The notes under the pieces were generated by a model. It saw only the letters and a program-made list of their open reading frames with translations. It ran no database searches and was not told the DNA's origin. The position numbers and the translations under genes are program-made. From CAVXSP01 sp963724645 (GTDB lineage: Bacteria > Acidobacteriota > Vicinamibacteria > Vicinamibacterales > SCN-69-37), in NCBI GenBank assembly GCA_963724645.1, contig CAVRVJ010000003.1, forward strand, positions 62,001 through 126,000: a stretch of 64,000 nucleotides of DNA, given 5' to 3'. Numbering within the stretch: position 1 is the stretch's first letter; each line of letters starts with the position of its first letter. Below, piece by piece: positions 17,257-27,398 of this stretch.

Positions 17257-18299
17257 AGACTCGCGAAAACCTTTTCCAGGAATTCCCGGTTGGCGCGGGC
17301 GTTCGCGATCGTCTCCTCGAGCGTCGCCGCCACCGCCGTACCCTCGACCATTGTCGGTCCGTTGAATCCAGCGGCCTTCAGCACCCTGTACAGTGCGGCA
17401 AAATCAACCTTGCCCGTGCCGAACTGGATCATGACTTCCGGATTCCCCGCGCCGGTCACGGCCGGCCCGAGCGGCGGGGCGCTCACCTCGCGCTCCATGA
17501 AATGCGGGGCGTTGCAGTCCTTCGCGACGACGCCGGCGACGTGCGGGGCGATGAGCGCGACCTGCTTTACCGGGTCCTTGCCCGTGTAATACACGATGTT
17601 GCCCGGATCGACGAACAGCCCGAAGTTCGGATGGTTCACCTGCTTCGTCCAGGCGAGCAGATCCAACGACGTGTTGTTCATACCGTGATGGTGCTTCACG
17701 ACGACTTTCACGCCGCGCTCCTGCCCGAACGCCGCGGCGTCAGCCAGGACCTTGCACCAGTCGATCCAGTACTCCTCGTCTTCCGTGCCCAGATTCAGGG
17801 CGAACTTCTGCCCGAGGTCGTGGGCGTTGGCAATTACCGCGCGGGCGGCCGCGATGGCGTCTGGGAGCGCCACCCCTTTGACTGCCGTTGGCAGACTCGC
17901 GATGTTCGACTTCAAGCCGCGTGCGTCGAGTTTCTGCTTCATGGCCGCAGTCATCTCTGGGGTCACGGGCGGCCCGCCCCGGCGGGGCGCGGCGGCGGCG
18001 CCTCCTGGCGGTGTGGTCCCGCGGGCGGGCGCCGGCGGCGCGGCCGAGATCATGTCGGAGTACTGGTAGCCGGCGGCCTTGACGGCATCGAGGATGTAGT
18101 CGGGATTAGCGGCCTGACTCGCGCGGAACCCGGCGAACGGCCGCGTGTGACAGCCAATCGGCCAGCGCGGCGCGCCAGCGCCCGGCGCGCCGGCGCCGCG
18201 CTGCGCCCCGGCGAGCGTCGAAAGCGGAAGCACCGCCGCCGCACCGGCGGCCGACGTCACGGTCAGGAAATCACGACGACTGAGAGACTTCGGGCTCAT
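17253..18299 (-). CDS. Tat-exported sugar phosphate isomerase/epimerase-like TIM barrel
   Basis: A 348-residue protein. The start is ATG 18299, which opens a Tat signal (SLSRRDFLTVTS, RR at 8-9). The TIM barrel follows. A Pro/Gly/Ala-rich insert at about residues 86-112 interrupts the early barrel. The ligand pattern differs from the classical set: KHHHG in place of the first Glu motif, Asp in FVDPGN, AKDCN in place of HxKD, and Glu in TMVEGT. Metal binding or chemistry may therefore differ. It is coupled by a GTGA overlap to the PQQ dehydrogenase, which is also exported, so both may act on the same compound in the periplasm. It is one of seven paralogues here. Confidence 0.85.
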   Translation of the reverse strand: MSPKSLSRRDFLTVTSAAGAAAVLPLSTLAGAQRGAGAPGAGAPRWPIGCHTRPFAGFRASQAANPDYILDAVKAAGYQYSDMISAAPPAPARGTTPPGGAAAAPRRGGPPVTPEMTAAMKQKLDARGLKSNIASLPTAVKGVALPDAIAAARAVIANAHDLGQKFALNLGTEDEEYWIDWCKVLADAAAFGQERGVKVVVKHHHGMNNTSLDLLAWTKQVNHPNFGLFVDPGNIVYYTGKDPVKQVALIAPHVAGVVAKDCNAPHFMEREVSAPPLGPAVTGAGNPEVMIQFGTGKVDFAALYRVLKAAGFNGPTMVEGTAVAATLEETIANARANREFLEKVFASL

Positions 18300-18414
18300 G
18301 GTCCTACCTCGGGATTGAAGTGACGCGTGGCGATTACGATACCACTGCCATGCCCCCGGACCTGGACCTGGGGCTTCATCGCTCAGCAGTTTCGGGCACG
18401 AAGGGCTTGACGTC

Positions 18415-19546
18415 TCAGAACATCGGGATCGTGATCCGCTCCCCACCCTTCATCGCCGACTGGTGCGCGCAGATTCCGACGAGCGTCCAGTTGACGGACG
18501 TCTCGGCGTCGGGCATGGCGGGCCGCTCACCACGGCACGCCATCAGGAAGTTGTGGACCAGGTGCGGGTGGGATCCGCCATGGCCGCCGCCCTGGAGAAA
18601 CGACAGATGCTCGGCGTCCTGAATCGCCGCGGGCTGCGTGAAGCGCTGAATCGGCTCCGGCAGGAGGTGCGCGTAGTCCGGCACCTGGACGCGGCGCGGG
18701 ATCTCGGCTTCGGTCAGCGGGCGTGCCTTCGTGCTCCTGGTGTGAATCACCGGCGCCTCGCCTTCGACCTGCTGCCACTCGAACGACTGCCGGGACCCGA
18801 ACGCATCGAAGCTCTCGCGATATTGCCGCGCCGTATCAAACAGGCTCCGCGTCACCTCGGCGCACACATCCGAGTCCCGCAGTTTGAACGTCGCAGTTTC
18901 AATCGCAAACGGACTGCCGTACTTCGCAATCAGCGCTTCCTCGATGCGTCCCGATCCGTGACAGACGACGTGCTCCGCGTGCTTGCCGAGAAGCGCCAGG
19001 CAGGGACTGACGCAGTGCGTCGCGTAGTGCATGGGCGGAAACCCTTCCCAATATCCGGGCCAGCCTTCCATGTCCTGCTGGTGGCTGCCGCGCAGAAACT
19101 GAACGCGGCCCAGCTCGCCCTTGTCGTACAGCTCTTTCACAAAGAGGTACTCGCGGCTGTAGACGACGGTCTCCATCATCATGTAGACGCATCCGCTCCG
19201 ACGCTGGACCTCGACAATCTCGCGGCACTCGTCGACCGTCGTAGCGGCGGGCACCGGTACTGGCGACGTGCTTACCCGCCTTGAGCGCCGCGATGGCCTG
19301 CGGCGCGTGGTCCTGAATCGGCGAGTTGATGTGCACGGCGTCGATATTCGGATCGCGCAGCATTTCTTCGTAGCTGGTGTACCGCGTTGCCACACCGAAG
19401 CGATCGCCGCAGGCGTTCAGCTCGGCGGGGTGGCGGCGGCAAATGGCGTACATCTCCGCATCGGGATGGCGTTGATAGATCGGAATGAACTCGGCCCCGA
19501 ATCCCAGACCGACAATGCCGACACGAATTCTCTCCAAGGTGCCCAT
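18415..19546 (-). pseudogene. Gfo/Idh/MocA family oxidoreductase with one +1 frameshift
   Basis: The N-terminal Rossmann part starts at ATG 19546: RIRVGIVGLGFGAEFIPIYQ, then AVHINSPIQDH and ALKAGKHVAST. The C-terminal part (PAATTVDECREIVEVQRR onward, through SREYLFVKELYDKGELGRV and GGHGGSHPHLVHNFL) is in the next frame. Deleting one base from CCGG at 19253-19257 joins them into a normal protein of about 376 residues. Family members are NAD(P)-dependent sugar or inositol oxidoreductases, and this type is frequent in glycoside catabolism. It is upstream of an exported TIM-barrel isomerase on the same strand. Everything except the single base looks healthy, so a consensus error is as likely as decay. 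Confidence 0.85.
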
Positions 19547-19559
19547 CGTGAATGCTCCG

Positions 19560-20556
19560 TCAATCCTTCCAGATCCAGCGCAGGATGTCGGGCAGGATCG
19601 ATCCGCCATGAACATCCGAGTGCGCGCCGTCGCCCCATTCGTGGCGCACCTGATAACGCGGACCCGGCGCGTTGCGCGTATCGGCCGCGCTGTTGGCGTA
19701 CTCAAGGGCCGACAGCATCTGCTGATTGGCGAGGAACCAGTTGCCGTGGTCGTTGTTCAGATCGTTCGATCCGTCCTGCAGGAAAATCCTGATCGGCTTG
19801 ATCGGGTTCTTGCGAATCAGCGTCGGATACAGATCCCCGCCCGGCACCATCGGCTGGCCGTCGCGCGCGGGGCGATACCCGATCGAGGTGTAGCTGCCAA
19901 TCATGCTGATGACGTTCCGGAACTGATCCGGCCGGTGCCAGGCCACGGTGAACGCGCAGATCGCGCCGCTGCTGGTGCCACCAATCGCGCGTGCGGCAGG
20001 GTCCGACGTCAGGTGGTAGATCTTCCCGACCTCGGGCAGCATCTCTTCGACGATGAATCGCGTGTAGGCATCGGTCAGCGAATCGGTACTCGGCAGCCCG
20101 GTTGTTCGGGTTGCCCGTACCGAGCTCGTCCGGGTAGGTGTCGCCACGCTGGCCCGGCGTGATGAAAATGCCGATCGTGACGGGGATATCTTTCGCGGCG
20201 ACGAGATTCTCGAGAACCTGCGGGACTCGCAGCGGACCCGTGGGATTGATCGCCCGCTGGCCGTCCTGGAACACGAGGACGTTCGCCGGCGAGGCCGGCT
20301 GGTATTGTGCCGGCACGTAGATCCAATACCGGCGAACGGTGTTCGCGATGATCCGGCTCCTGAACAGAAACGGGCCGTCCAGGCGGCCCTTCGGAACGCC
20401 GCTTCGGGGCAGCGAATCAGGTCCGAGTGTGTACTCGCCGGGCTGCCGCGGCGCCGATGGCGGAGGCTGCGCCGAGGATTGGGCGGCGGGCCGCGACGTC
20501 AGAATGGCGCAGATGAGCAGCGCGACCGAGGCGGCGATTCGGGTTCGCGGCGGCAT
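19560..20556 (-). pseudogene. Enterochelin-esterase-like alpha/beta hydrolase with one +1 frameshift
   Basis: Starts at ATG 20556 with a signal peptide (RIAASVALLICAILTSRPAAQ) and the esterase entry strand RRYWIYVPAQYQP, NVLVFQDGQ. After GNPNNRAAEY the frame is lost. DSLTDAYTRFIVEEMLPEV continues one frame over and carries the nucleophile elbow GGTSSGAICAF, the acid-region strand FLQDGSNDLNN and the histidine block EWGDGAHSDVHGG. One extra base in the CC pair (minus strand; 20084-20087) explains the break. The restored protein has about 331 residues. Family members hydrolyse esters such as feruloyl or acetyl groups on sugars, or siderophore esters. Its stop lies 13 bp before the Gfo/Idh start. 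Export suggests periplasmic action. Confidence 0.85.
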
Positions 20557-20586
20557 GGGGCGTAGTGTATGCGACGTCGCGCGACA

Positions 20587-21316
20587 TTACCTGAGCTTGA
20601 CGATCAGCGGCGCGAGCCTGGCGCACCTGCGTTCTGGCGTCCACGACGACGTCGCGGGTGACGGGCACATAGAGGGGGGAATCGAACGTGATTCGATAGC
20701 GGCCGGGCACGAGCCAGGGAAAGGCGAAATAGCCGCCGGTTCCGGAGGATATGGTCGCGACGTCGCCGCGGTCCAGCGACTCGGCGGTGATCGTCAGGTG
20801 CTCGAGCGGCGTGGCTGCCGGCAATGCCGGCGGCGCGGCGCCCTCGAGGACGCGCAAACTGCCTTCTACTGCCGCGCCGGTCGTCCTGAGAGCAAGCTCG
20901 CGAAGCGTGAGCGTTTCGGGATCGTCAGCGTCGACGCGGCGAGTTCGCGTGCAGGCCACGGATGAAATGCCGCGGGTCGACGTGGTCTGCGCATATACCA
21001 GCACAGTCTCGCCCTGCGTGAACACCCGCTCATCCGGCGTCGCGATGTTGAACGTCAGCGTGAGATAGCCCGACATCGCGCCTTTGAAGCCATCGAGCAC
21101 GTTGAACCCGATGGTCTGAGGACGGACCGGCGCGCTCTGGCCTGCCGTCGCCTCCGGCGTCACGCTCTCGACTTCGCCTACGAACACAAGCGCCGCCTTG
21201 TCGAAATCGGCGCAGATCGAGCCGGCCTCGCCGCATTCGCGCCTGGCGTCGGACGCCGGGGCGGTCGACACCGCGAAGACGACCACCGCCGCCGGCCACC
21301 GAATCGGGAACGCCAT
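20587..21316 (-). pseudogene. Exported protein with carboxypeptidase-regulatory-like C-terminus, probable +1 frameshift near the end
   Basis: Unknown exported protein. ATG at 21316 is favoured because GAAGG stands just before it; an upstream in-frame ATG at 21361 exists. After a signal peptide come ECGEAGSICADFDKAALVFVGEVESV, which resembles the N-terminal fold of TIMP/netrin-like domains, and a C-terminal beta block (GTGGYFAFPWLVPGRYRITFD) like carboxypeptidase-regulatory domains. The open frame continues 140 bp into the esterase gene, which is a shadow. One extra base near 20608-20618 would instead give the ending APLIVKLR and a TAA at 20587-20589, leaving a normal 30-bp gap to the esterase. 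The frameshift is inferred from this spacing and from the pattern seen in neighbours. Confidence 0.6.
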
Positions 21317-21382
21317 CGCAACCTTCAGACTGAGCCGCGGCGGCTCTGGTTTGGCGGCCATCGCAGGATCGGCATGGGCGGC

Positions 21383-21682
21383 TTACCCTCCCGCGATCGC
21401 GCCAATGATGAGAAAGGGCTCAGCGCCGGTGGCGACCGCGTCTGGCAGCGGGGCGTCCGGCGACGCGTTCGAGAAATCTTCCTCGCACGCGAAGAATCGG
21501 ACCAGCGGCCGGCGCCGGCCGGTCACGCAATCGCGGATCGTGCCGCGCAGCATCGGGTAGCTTTCCTCCAGGGCGTCCAGGATGGACCTTTGCGTCACGG
21601 GCGCGCGGACGTCGATCAGAAGGTCGCCTTTCACGCGCCCCAGCGACCGCAGGTGCGACGGCAACTCGACTCGGACATTCAT
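21383..21682 (-). CDS. MoaD/ThiS-family ubiquitin-like small protein
   Basis: A 99-residue beta-grasp protein: MNVRVELPSHLRSL at the start, SILDALEESYPMLRGTI in the middle, and a C-terminal IGAIAGG whose Gly-Gly end is the site of thiocarboxylate or adenylate formation in MoaD, ThiS and related sulphur carriers. No moaE, thiG or moeB gene is adjacent. Instead it follows a BNR-propeller gene by 10 bp, an arrangement I have seen in other bacteria, which argues for a dedicated but undefined role. A function in molybdopterin synthesis is possible, given the IorAB enzyme in the window, but is not shown. Confidence 0.85.
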   Translation of the reverse strand: MNVRVELPSHLRSLGRVKGDLLIDVRAPVTQRSILDALEESYPMLRGTIRDCVTGRRRPLVRFFACEEDFSNASPDAPLPDAVATGAEPFLIIGAIAGG

Positions 21683-21692
21683 GGCTCGGCGG

Positions 21693-22805
21693 TCAGAGCG
21701 TCTGCACTTCCACGGACAGAACGGCCGGCAGATCGCGGACGATCGGCGCCCACTTGTCGCCGCCGTTGGCGGACGCATACACCTGGCCGCCCGTCGTCCC
21801 GAAGTAGATCCCGCAGGAATCGAGCGAGTCGACGGCCATCGCATCGCGCAGAACGTTGACGTAGCAATCGCGCTGCGGCAGGCCGTTCGTGAGCGCCTCC
21901 CAGTCGGTGCCCCCGGTGCGGCTGCGGTAGACGCGCAGCCTCCCGTCCGACACGTAGTGCTCGGAATCGCTCTTGATCGGGACGACGTAGACAGTCTCCG
22001 GCTCGTGCGCGTGCACGTCGATCGTGAAGCCGAAGTCGGTCGGCAGATCGCCGCTCACTTCCCGCCACGAATCTCCGGCATCGTCGGTACGCATGACGTC
22101 CCAGTGCTTCTGCATGAACAGCACATCGGGACGCGACCGATGCATCGCCAACCGATGGACGCAGTGGCCGACCTCGGCGGTCGGATCGGGGATGTGCTGA
22201 GACCGGAGGCCGCGGTTGATCGGCCGCCACGTCACGCCGGCGTCATCGCTGCGAAACGCGCCGGCGGCCGAGATCGCGATGAACATGCGGCCGCGATGAA
22301 TCGGGTCCAGGAGGATCGTGTGCAGGCACAGCCCGCCGGCGCCGGGCTGCCAGCCATCGCCCGTCTGGTGCCGGCGGAGCCCGGGCAATTCTTCCCAGGT
22401 CTGGCCGCCATCGGTTGTTCTGAACATCGCCGCGTCCTCCACGCCTGCGTACACCGTGTCCGGATCGTCGAGCGATGGCTCGAGATGCCAGACGCGCTTG
22501 AACTCCCACGGACGGGACGAGCCGTCGTACCACTTGTGCGTGCCGGGAACGCCGTCGTACACGAATTTGTTCCCGACCGGCTCCCACGTCTTGCCACCGT
22601 CATTCGAGCGCTGTATGACCTGGCCGAACCAGCTGCTGGTCTGCGACGCATACAAGCGATTCGGATCGGCCGCCGATCCCTTCAGATGGTAGATCTCCCA
22701 TCCACCAAAATGCGGACCGTTCACGTCCCACTGCGCGCGCGCGCCATCCGATGTCAGAATGAACGCGCCCTTCCTGGTCCCAACCAGCACTCGCACTCCA
22801 GCCAT
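21693..22805 (-). CDS. BNR/VPS10-type beta-propeller protein (sialidase-like repeats)
   Basis: A 370-residue protein made of BNR (Asp-box) repeats: SNDGGKTW, TTDGGQTW, SDDAGVTW, TDDAGDSW and SANGGDKW can be seen. It opens directly with RVLVGTRKGAFILTSDG and has no signal peptide, so a cytoplasmic location is likely. It lacks the arginine triad that would mark a true sialidase, so it is better called a WD40/BNR-like propeller. The stop is 10 bp from the start of the MoaD/ThiS gene and both are on the minus strand, which points to an operon. Function unknown. Confidence 0.85.
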   Translation of the reverse strand: MAGVRVLVGTRKGAFILTSDGARAQWDVNGPHFGGWEIYHLKGSAADPNRLYASQTSSWFGQVIQRSNDGGKTWEPVGNKFVYDGVPGTHKWYDGSSRPWEFKRVWHLEPSLDDPDTVYAGVEDAAMFRTTDGGQTWEELPGLRRHQTGDGWQPGAGGLCLHTILLDPIHRGRMFIAISAAGAFRSDDAGVTWRPINRGLRSQHIPDPTAEVGHCVHRLAMHRSRPDVLFMQKHWDVMRTDDAGDSWREVSGDLPTDFGFTIDVHAHEPETVYVVPIKSDSEHYVSDGRLRVYRSRTGGTDWEALTNGLPQRDCYVNVLRDAMAVDSLDSCGIYFGTTGGQVYASANGGDKWAPIVRDLPAVLSVEVQTL

Positions 22806-22872
22806 GGTTTTCTCCGAGCCGTAGAGATTACACCCAGGGTCACGAAGTTCTCGAGCTCCGGATTCTATCGAA

Positions 22873-24594
22873 TCATTTTTCCACGTCCGCGCCCAGCGGA
22901 AAAAACTGCAGCTCGCCTAAGTCGCCCGCGAGCAGGGCGTCCTTTCGAGCCGGCACCGACGCCAGCTCATTGCCGCGACGGAGCGCCTCGTCAAGAAACT
23001 GCCGATAGAGCGCCTGCCGGTCGGCCGAGCTCCGGGCGGTGACGTCGACGCGCGGCGCATTCAACGCGGCGTCGAGAGACAGATGGACCGCCTCGTCCAC
23101 GGCGTTCACGTGGGTCCAGGCTCCTGACGCCAGGTCGAAGCGGTACACCGGCAGAAACTCGTGGCCGTGCCGGCCGATGAACTCGACGGCCTCGATGATG
23201 AACTCCGCCTCGGCGTCGTCCATCGTGAAGTGGAAGCCGAGGCGGCACCACCCAGGCTTGATCCCGCCGTATCCGGCGACCACACACTGCCGGTACCGGC
23301 TCGAACGATCGGCGTCGATGTGGAGCAGCCGGTGCCCGTACGGCCCTGCGCAGGAACAACCGGCGCGGGACTGGATCCCGAACAGATCGTTGAGCAGCGC
23401 AGTGACGAACTTCGGATGCAGGAACCGGCCCGCGTCGTCTTTGACGTTGAACGACACGATCGCGACACGCCGCTCGGGGTCCGGGTTGCCAAGGATCTCG
23501 ATGTTCGGCGCCTGCTGCCAGCGCGCCATCGCCCGGCAGAGCAGCTCGTGCTCGCGCGCCTCGATCTGCGCGGGCGTCAGCCATTCTTTCACGCCAATCG
23601 CCAGCGCGGCCTTGATCACCTGCAGCGTCCCGGGCGTGCCCGCCCTCTCGCGCTCCTCGATGTCGGCAATGAAGTCCTGGGCCGTCTCGCTGACGTAATC
23701 CACCGTACCGCCAGCGGCGACGGTAGGCGGCAAGTCTTCCTGATACAGGCGCTTGTTGAACACCAGGATGCCGCTCGAGCCGGGCCCGCCGAGAAACTTG
23801 TGCGGCGATACGAAGATGGCGTCGAGCGACGGATCGCCCTCATCGTCGGGTGGCGGGTTCATGTCGATTGGCACGTACGGCGCGCTGGCCGCGTAATCGA
23901 AACAGGCGATCGCGTCATGGCGGTGCAACATTCGTGCGATCGCGTGGACCGGCGCCTTCATGCCGGTCACATTCGAGGCAGCGGAGAACGACCCGATCCG
24001 CATCCGATCCCGATACTCCGGCTCGCGCAGCAAGGCCTCGAGATGCGTGAGATCGATGCCGCCGTCCTCATCGAGTCGCACTTCGACGACGGTCGCGAGG
24101 CCCTGGCGCCACGACACTTCATTCGAGTGATGCTCGAACGGACCGACGAACACCACCGGCTGATGCGCGCGCAGGTACGCTTCGAGCTCATCGTGGCCGG
24201 CCTTGCCGAGAAATGCCTCGCCGTCGCGGGCCAGGCGCGCGCGCGTCGCGGGCGGACAGTACACCCCGAGAATCTGCTGCAGCTTGTTGATCGCCCCGGT
24301 CGCCCCGGTGCCGGCGGCGATGATCCGTCCGTCCGGACCGGCGTTGACCGCGGCCTTGATCGCCGCCTCGGCCTCATGCAGCAATTGGGTCATGTTTCGG
24401 CCCGTCGTGTCGTCTTCGGTATGAGTGTTCGCGTACGTGCGCTGCAGGATCTGCAGATAGTTCTCGACGAACAGCAGACAGCGCCCCGACGCGGTGTAGT
24501 CGCCGTAGACCATCAGACGCTCGCCGAACGGCGTCGTGAGAGTCGCGTCGGCGCCGATGATCTGATCGCGCAGGAAGGCGAAACGGGAGGTCAC
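22873..24594 (-). CDS. Class V aminotransferase / cysteine desulfurase-like protein with C-terminal extension
   Basis: A 573-residue PLP protein, longer than the about 400 residues of SufS/NifS. Visible are GTGATGAI (95-102), the EHHSN motif (154-158), Asp233 in CFDYAASAPY, the PLP lysine Lys266 in VSPHKFLGG, and a cysteine loop RAGCSCAGPYG that may be the persulfide or substrate loop. The last 150 residues carry extra elements (GYGGIKPGWCRLGFHF, then VYRFDLASGAWTH). Such long forms are annotated as selenocysteine-lyase or aminotransferase class V proteins without a proven reaction. It is followed 67 bp later by the BNR and MoaD/ThiS genes, so a sulphur-transfer module with the MoaD-like carrier is conceivable. 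Confidence 0.85.
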   Translation of the reverse strand: MTSRFAFLRDQIIGADATLTTPFGERLMVYGDYTASGRCLLFVENYLQILQRTYANTHTEDDTTGRNMTQLLHEAEAAIKAAVNAGPDGRIIAAGTGATGAINKLQQILGVYCPPATRARLARDGEAFLGKAGHDELEAYLRAHQPVVFVGPFEHHSNEVSWRQGLATVVEVRLDEDGGIDLTHLEALLREPEYRDRMRIGSFSAASNVTGMKAPVHAIARMLHRHDAIACFDYAASAPYVPIDMNPPPDDEGDPSLDAIFVSPHKFLGGPGSSGILVFNKRLYQEDLPPTVAAGGTVDYVSETAQDFIADIEERERAGTPGTLQVIKAALAIGVKEWLTPAQIEAREHELLCRAMARWQQAPNIEILGNPDPERRVAIVSFNVKDDAGRFLHPKFVTALLNDLFGIQSRAGCSCAGPYGHRLLHIDADRSSRYRQCVVAGYGGIKPGWCRLGFHFTMDDAEAEFIIEAVEFIGRHGHEFLPVYRFDLASGAWTHVNAVDEAVHLSLDAALNAPRVDVTARSSADRQALYRQFLDEALRRGNELASVPARKDALLAGDLGELQFFPLGADVEK

Positions 24595-24622
24595 GCTGCG
24601 ATCTTAGCTTGCCTCAGACGCC

Positions 24623-25531
24623 TCAGTTCTCTTCGCTCAACCGCCGGGCCACATCCATGGCATGCTCGGGCGTGCTCGACGTGCCCATCTCGGTGTCAAG
24701 ATAGCCCTTGTAGCCGAGCCGGCGCAGTTCTTTGAAGATGAACGCGTAGTTGATCTCGCCGGTCCCGGGCTCCAGCCGGCCGGGGTTGTCGCCGATCTGA
24801 ACGAGTTTGATCAAACCATCCTGAAGGCCGGTCCTGAGGTTCACGACCAGGTTCCCCTCCGTGCGCTGCAGATGGTAGAGATCGAAGCAGACCTTGATGT
24901 TCGGATGGGCGACCTCTTTGATCACCGGAAAGCACTCAATGGCGCGGTCGAGGGCTCTTCGCGGCTGACCGGGATTGACGCTGAGCGGCTCCACGATAAT
25001 CGACACGTTGCCGGCCGCGGCGATGTCGCCGGCGCGCTTGAGCCCTTCCACGATCGTCGCCCGCTGTGTGTCCCATGGCACGTCGGTTTGCAGCTGGCCA
25101 ACGAAACTGATCAGATCGGGTGTGCCGAACTCCTTGGCAATCTCGACGTGTTCGCGGAACTCAGTGAGCAACGCCTCCTGGGCCCCCGGGCGCGTGAACC
25201 CCGTGGTCCCGCCCGCATTGCCCGTTCCGACAATGCTCACGCACTTCAACCCCGTTGCCTGCTGGGCCTTGACCATTTCCTTTCGTTCATCGGGCTGTGC
25301 ACTCCAGAAGCTGTACGCCTTGAAGCCCTGGGCCGCCACGGCCCTGATTCGATCCGGCCTCGACATGGTGCGCGGGAACATGATCTCGATATTGATCGAG
25401 AGGGTGTAGGGAGGAGGCGCGAGGGCCGCGGCCGCGTCGCCGCCGAGCGACGCGAACGCCAGCGGCACGGCCGCGCCGGCTCGCAGCAGATCACGCCGAT
25501 TCACGCCTGGCAGTCCGTTATCTTGCGGCAT
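24623..25531 (-). CDS. Tat-exported hydroxypyruvate-isomerase-like TIM barrel
   Basis: A 302-residue TIM barrel with a Tat signal (VNRRDLLRAGAAVPLAF, RR at 12-13). Ligands: Glu181 (IIVEPL), Asp217 (VCFDLYH), Gln245 (LVQIGD) and Glu281 (DTEMG). The FDLYH, VQIGD and GxGEINY blocks are those of hydroxypyruvate isomerase/OtnI-type proteins, so it is closest to that branch. However, the export signal and lack of glyoxylate genes make the classical Hyi role unlikely. It is the first gene of the long minus-strand run and lies 28 bp upstream of the aminotransferase gene. It is divergent from the PqaA-like gene. Confidence 0.87.
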   Translation of the reverse strand: MPQDNGLPGVNRRDLLRAGAAVPLAFASLGGDAAAALAPPPYTLSINIEIMFPRTMSRPDRIRAVAAQGFKAYSFWSAQPDERKEMVKAQQATGLKCVSIVGTGNAGGTTGFTRPGAQEALLTEFREHVEIAKEFGTPDLISFVGQLQTDVPWDTQRATIVEGLKRAGDIAAAGNVSIIVEPLSVNPGQPRRALDRAIECFPVIKEVAHPNIKVCFDLYHLQRTEGNLVVNLRTGLQDGLIKLVQIGDNPGRLEPGTGEINYAFIFKELRRLGYKGYLDTEMGTSSTPEHAMDVARRLSEEN

Positions 25532-25665
25532 GGAAATCCCCTGTCAGATTAGGTTCAAGGAGCATGACGCTTGACCGAGTGGAGCATACGCCATAGCCTC
25601 TGCGGAGATCCAGACTCCATGCCAGGAAGCCAGCGAGACTTCTCGAGGCTCGAACGGAGGAGCGA

Positions 25666-27129
<1,464 letters not shown>

Positions 27130-27135
27130 CGACCG

Positions 27136-27285
27136 TTACTGGCACTCCGGATGCCCGCAGCGGCAGCGGAGCTCCGTCATCTTGCTCTTTTCCCGGCAAT
27201 CCTCACAGCAGTATTTCCCGAAGGGGCCGTCCTTCGGCACCATGCACTGACAGGCGGGATGCGCGCACTTGGTCAGGTCTGCCAC
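27136..27285 (-). CDS. Small bacterial metallothionein-like protein
   Basis: A 49-residue cysteine-rich protein. Cysteines are at 7, 12, 14, 26, 27, 30, 41, 43 and 48, with His9 and His45. The pattern (KCAHPACQC, then KYCCEDC, then RCRCGHPEC) follows the bacterial SmtA/BmtA type, which binds Zn, Cd or Cu in a metal-thiolate cluster. GTG at 27285 is the start: AAGGAGG lies 6-7 bases before it, the strongest ribosome site in this area. It is downstream of the cytochrome-propeller gene on the same strand, behind a GC hairpin at 27304-27324. Likely role: metal buffering. Confidence 0.85.
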   Translation of the reverse strand: MADLTKCAHPACQCMVPKDGPFGKYCCEDCREKSKMTELRCRCGHPECQ

Positions 27286-27303
27286 GGCAACCTCCTTCTT
27301 ACC

Positions 27304-27324
27304 CCGGGGGACTGCGTCCCCCGG
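27304..27324 (-). terminator. GC-rich hairpin between propeller and metallothionein genes
   Basis: CCGGGGGAC (27304-27312) and GTCCCCCGG (27316-27324) form a perfect 9-bp stem with a 3-base loop. It lies 19 bases upstream of the metallothionein GTG and after the stop of the larger gene. It could end that transcript or shield the 5' end of the metallothionein mRNA. No T-run follows on the minus strand. Confidence 0.6.
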
Positions 27325-27359
27325 ACCCCCTTACACGCTCACTCGCGGGGGCCCCTTGC

Positions 27360-27376
27360 TCCCCGCTCCGTTCGCG
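27360..27376. repeat. 17-bp dispersed intergenic repeat, copy 1
   Basis: TCCCCGCTCCGTTCGCG occurs here and again, identical, at 52707-52723. Both copies lie in short gaps after a stop codon, beside CTCGCTCGC-rich sequence and a GC hairpin. This looks like a fragment of a dispersed intergenic repeat. Confidence 0.7.
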
Positions 27377-27398
27377 TGGCTCGCTCGCGAGGCCGCTG

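Noticed and set aside
20417..20586. Long C-terminus of the 20.6-21.3 kb exported protein
   Set aside because: The in-frame continuation runs 140 bp into the esterase start and reads as its shadow. A +1 shift gives a sensible stop at 20587.
23161..24735. Plus-strand open frame of 524 codons opposite the class V aminotransferase
   Set aside because: Shadow of a conserved PLP enzyme; no start signal or domain.
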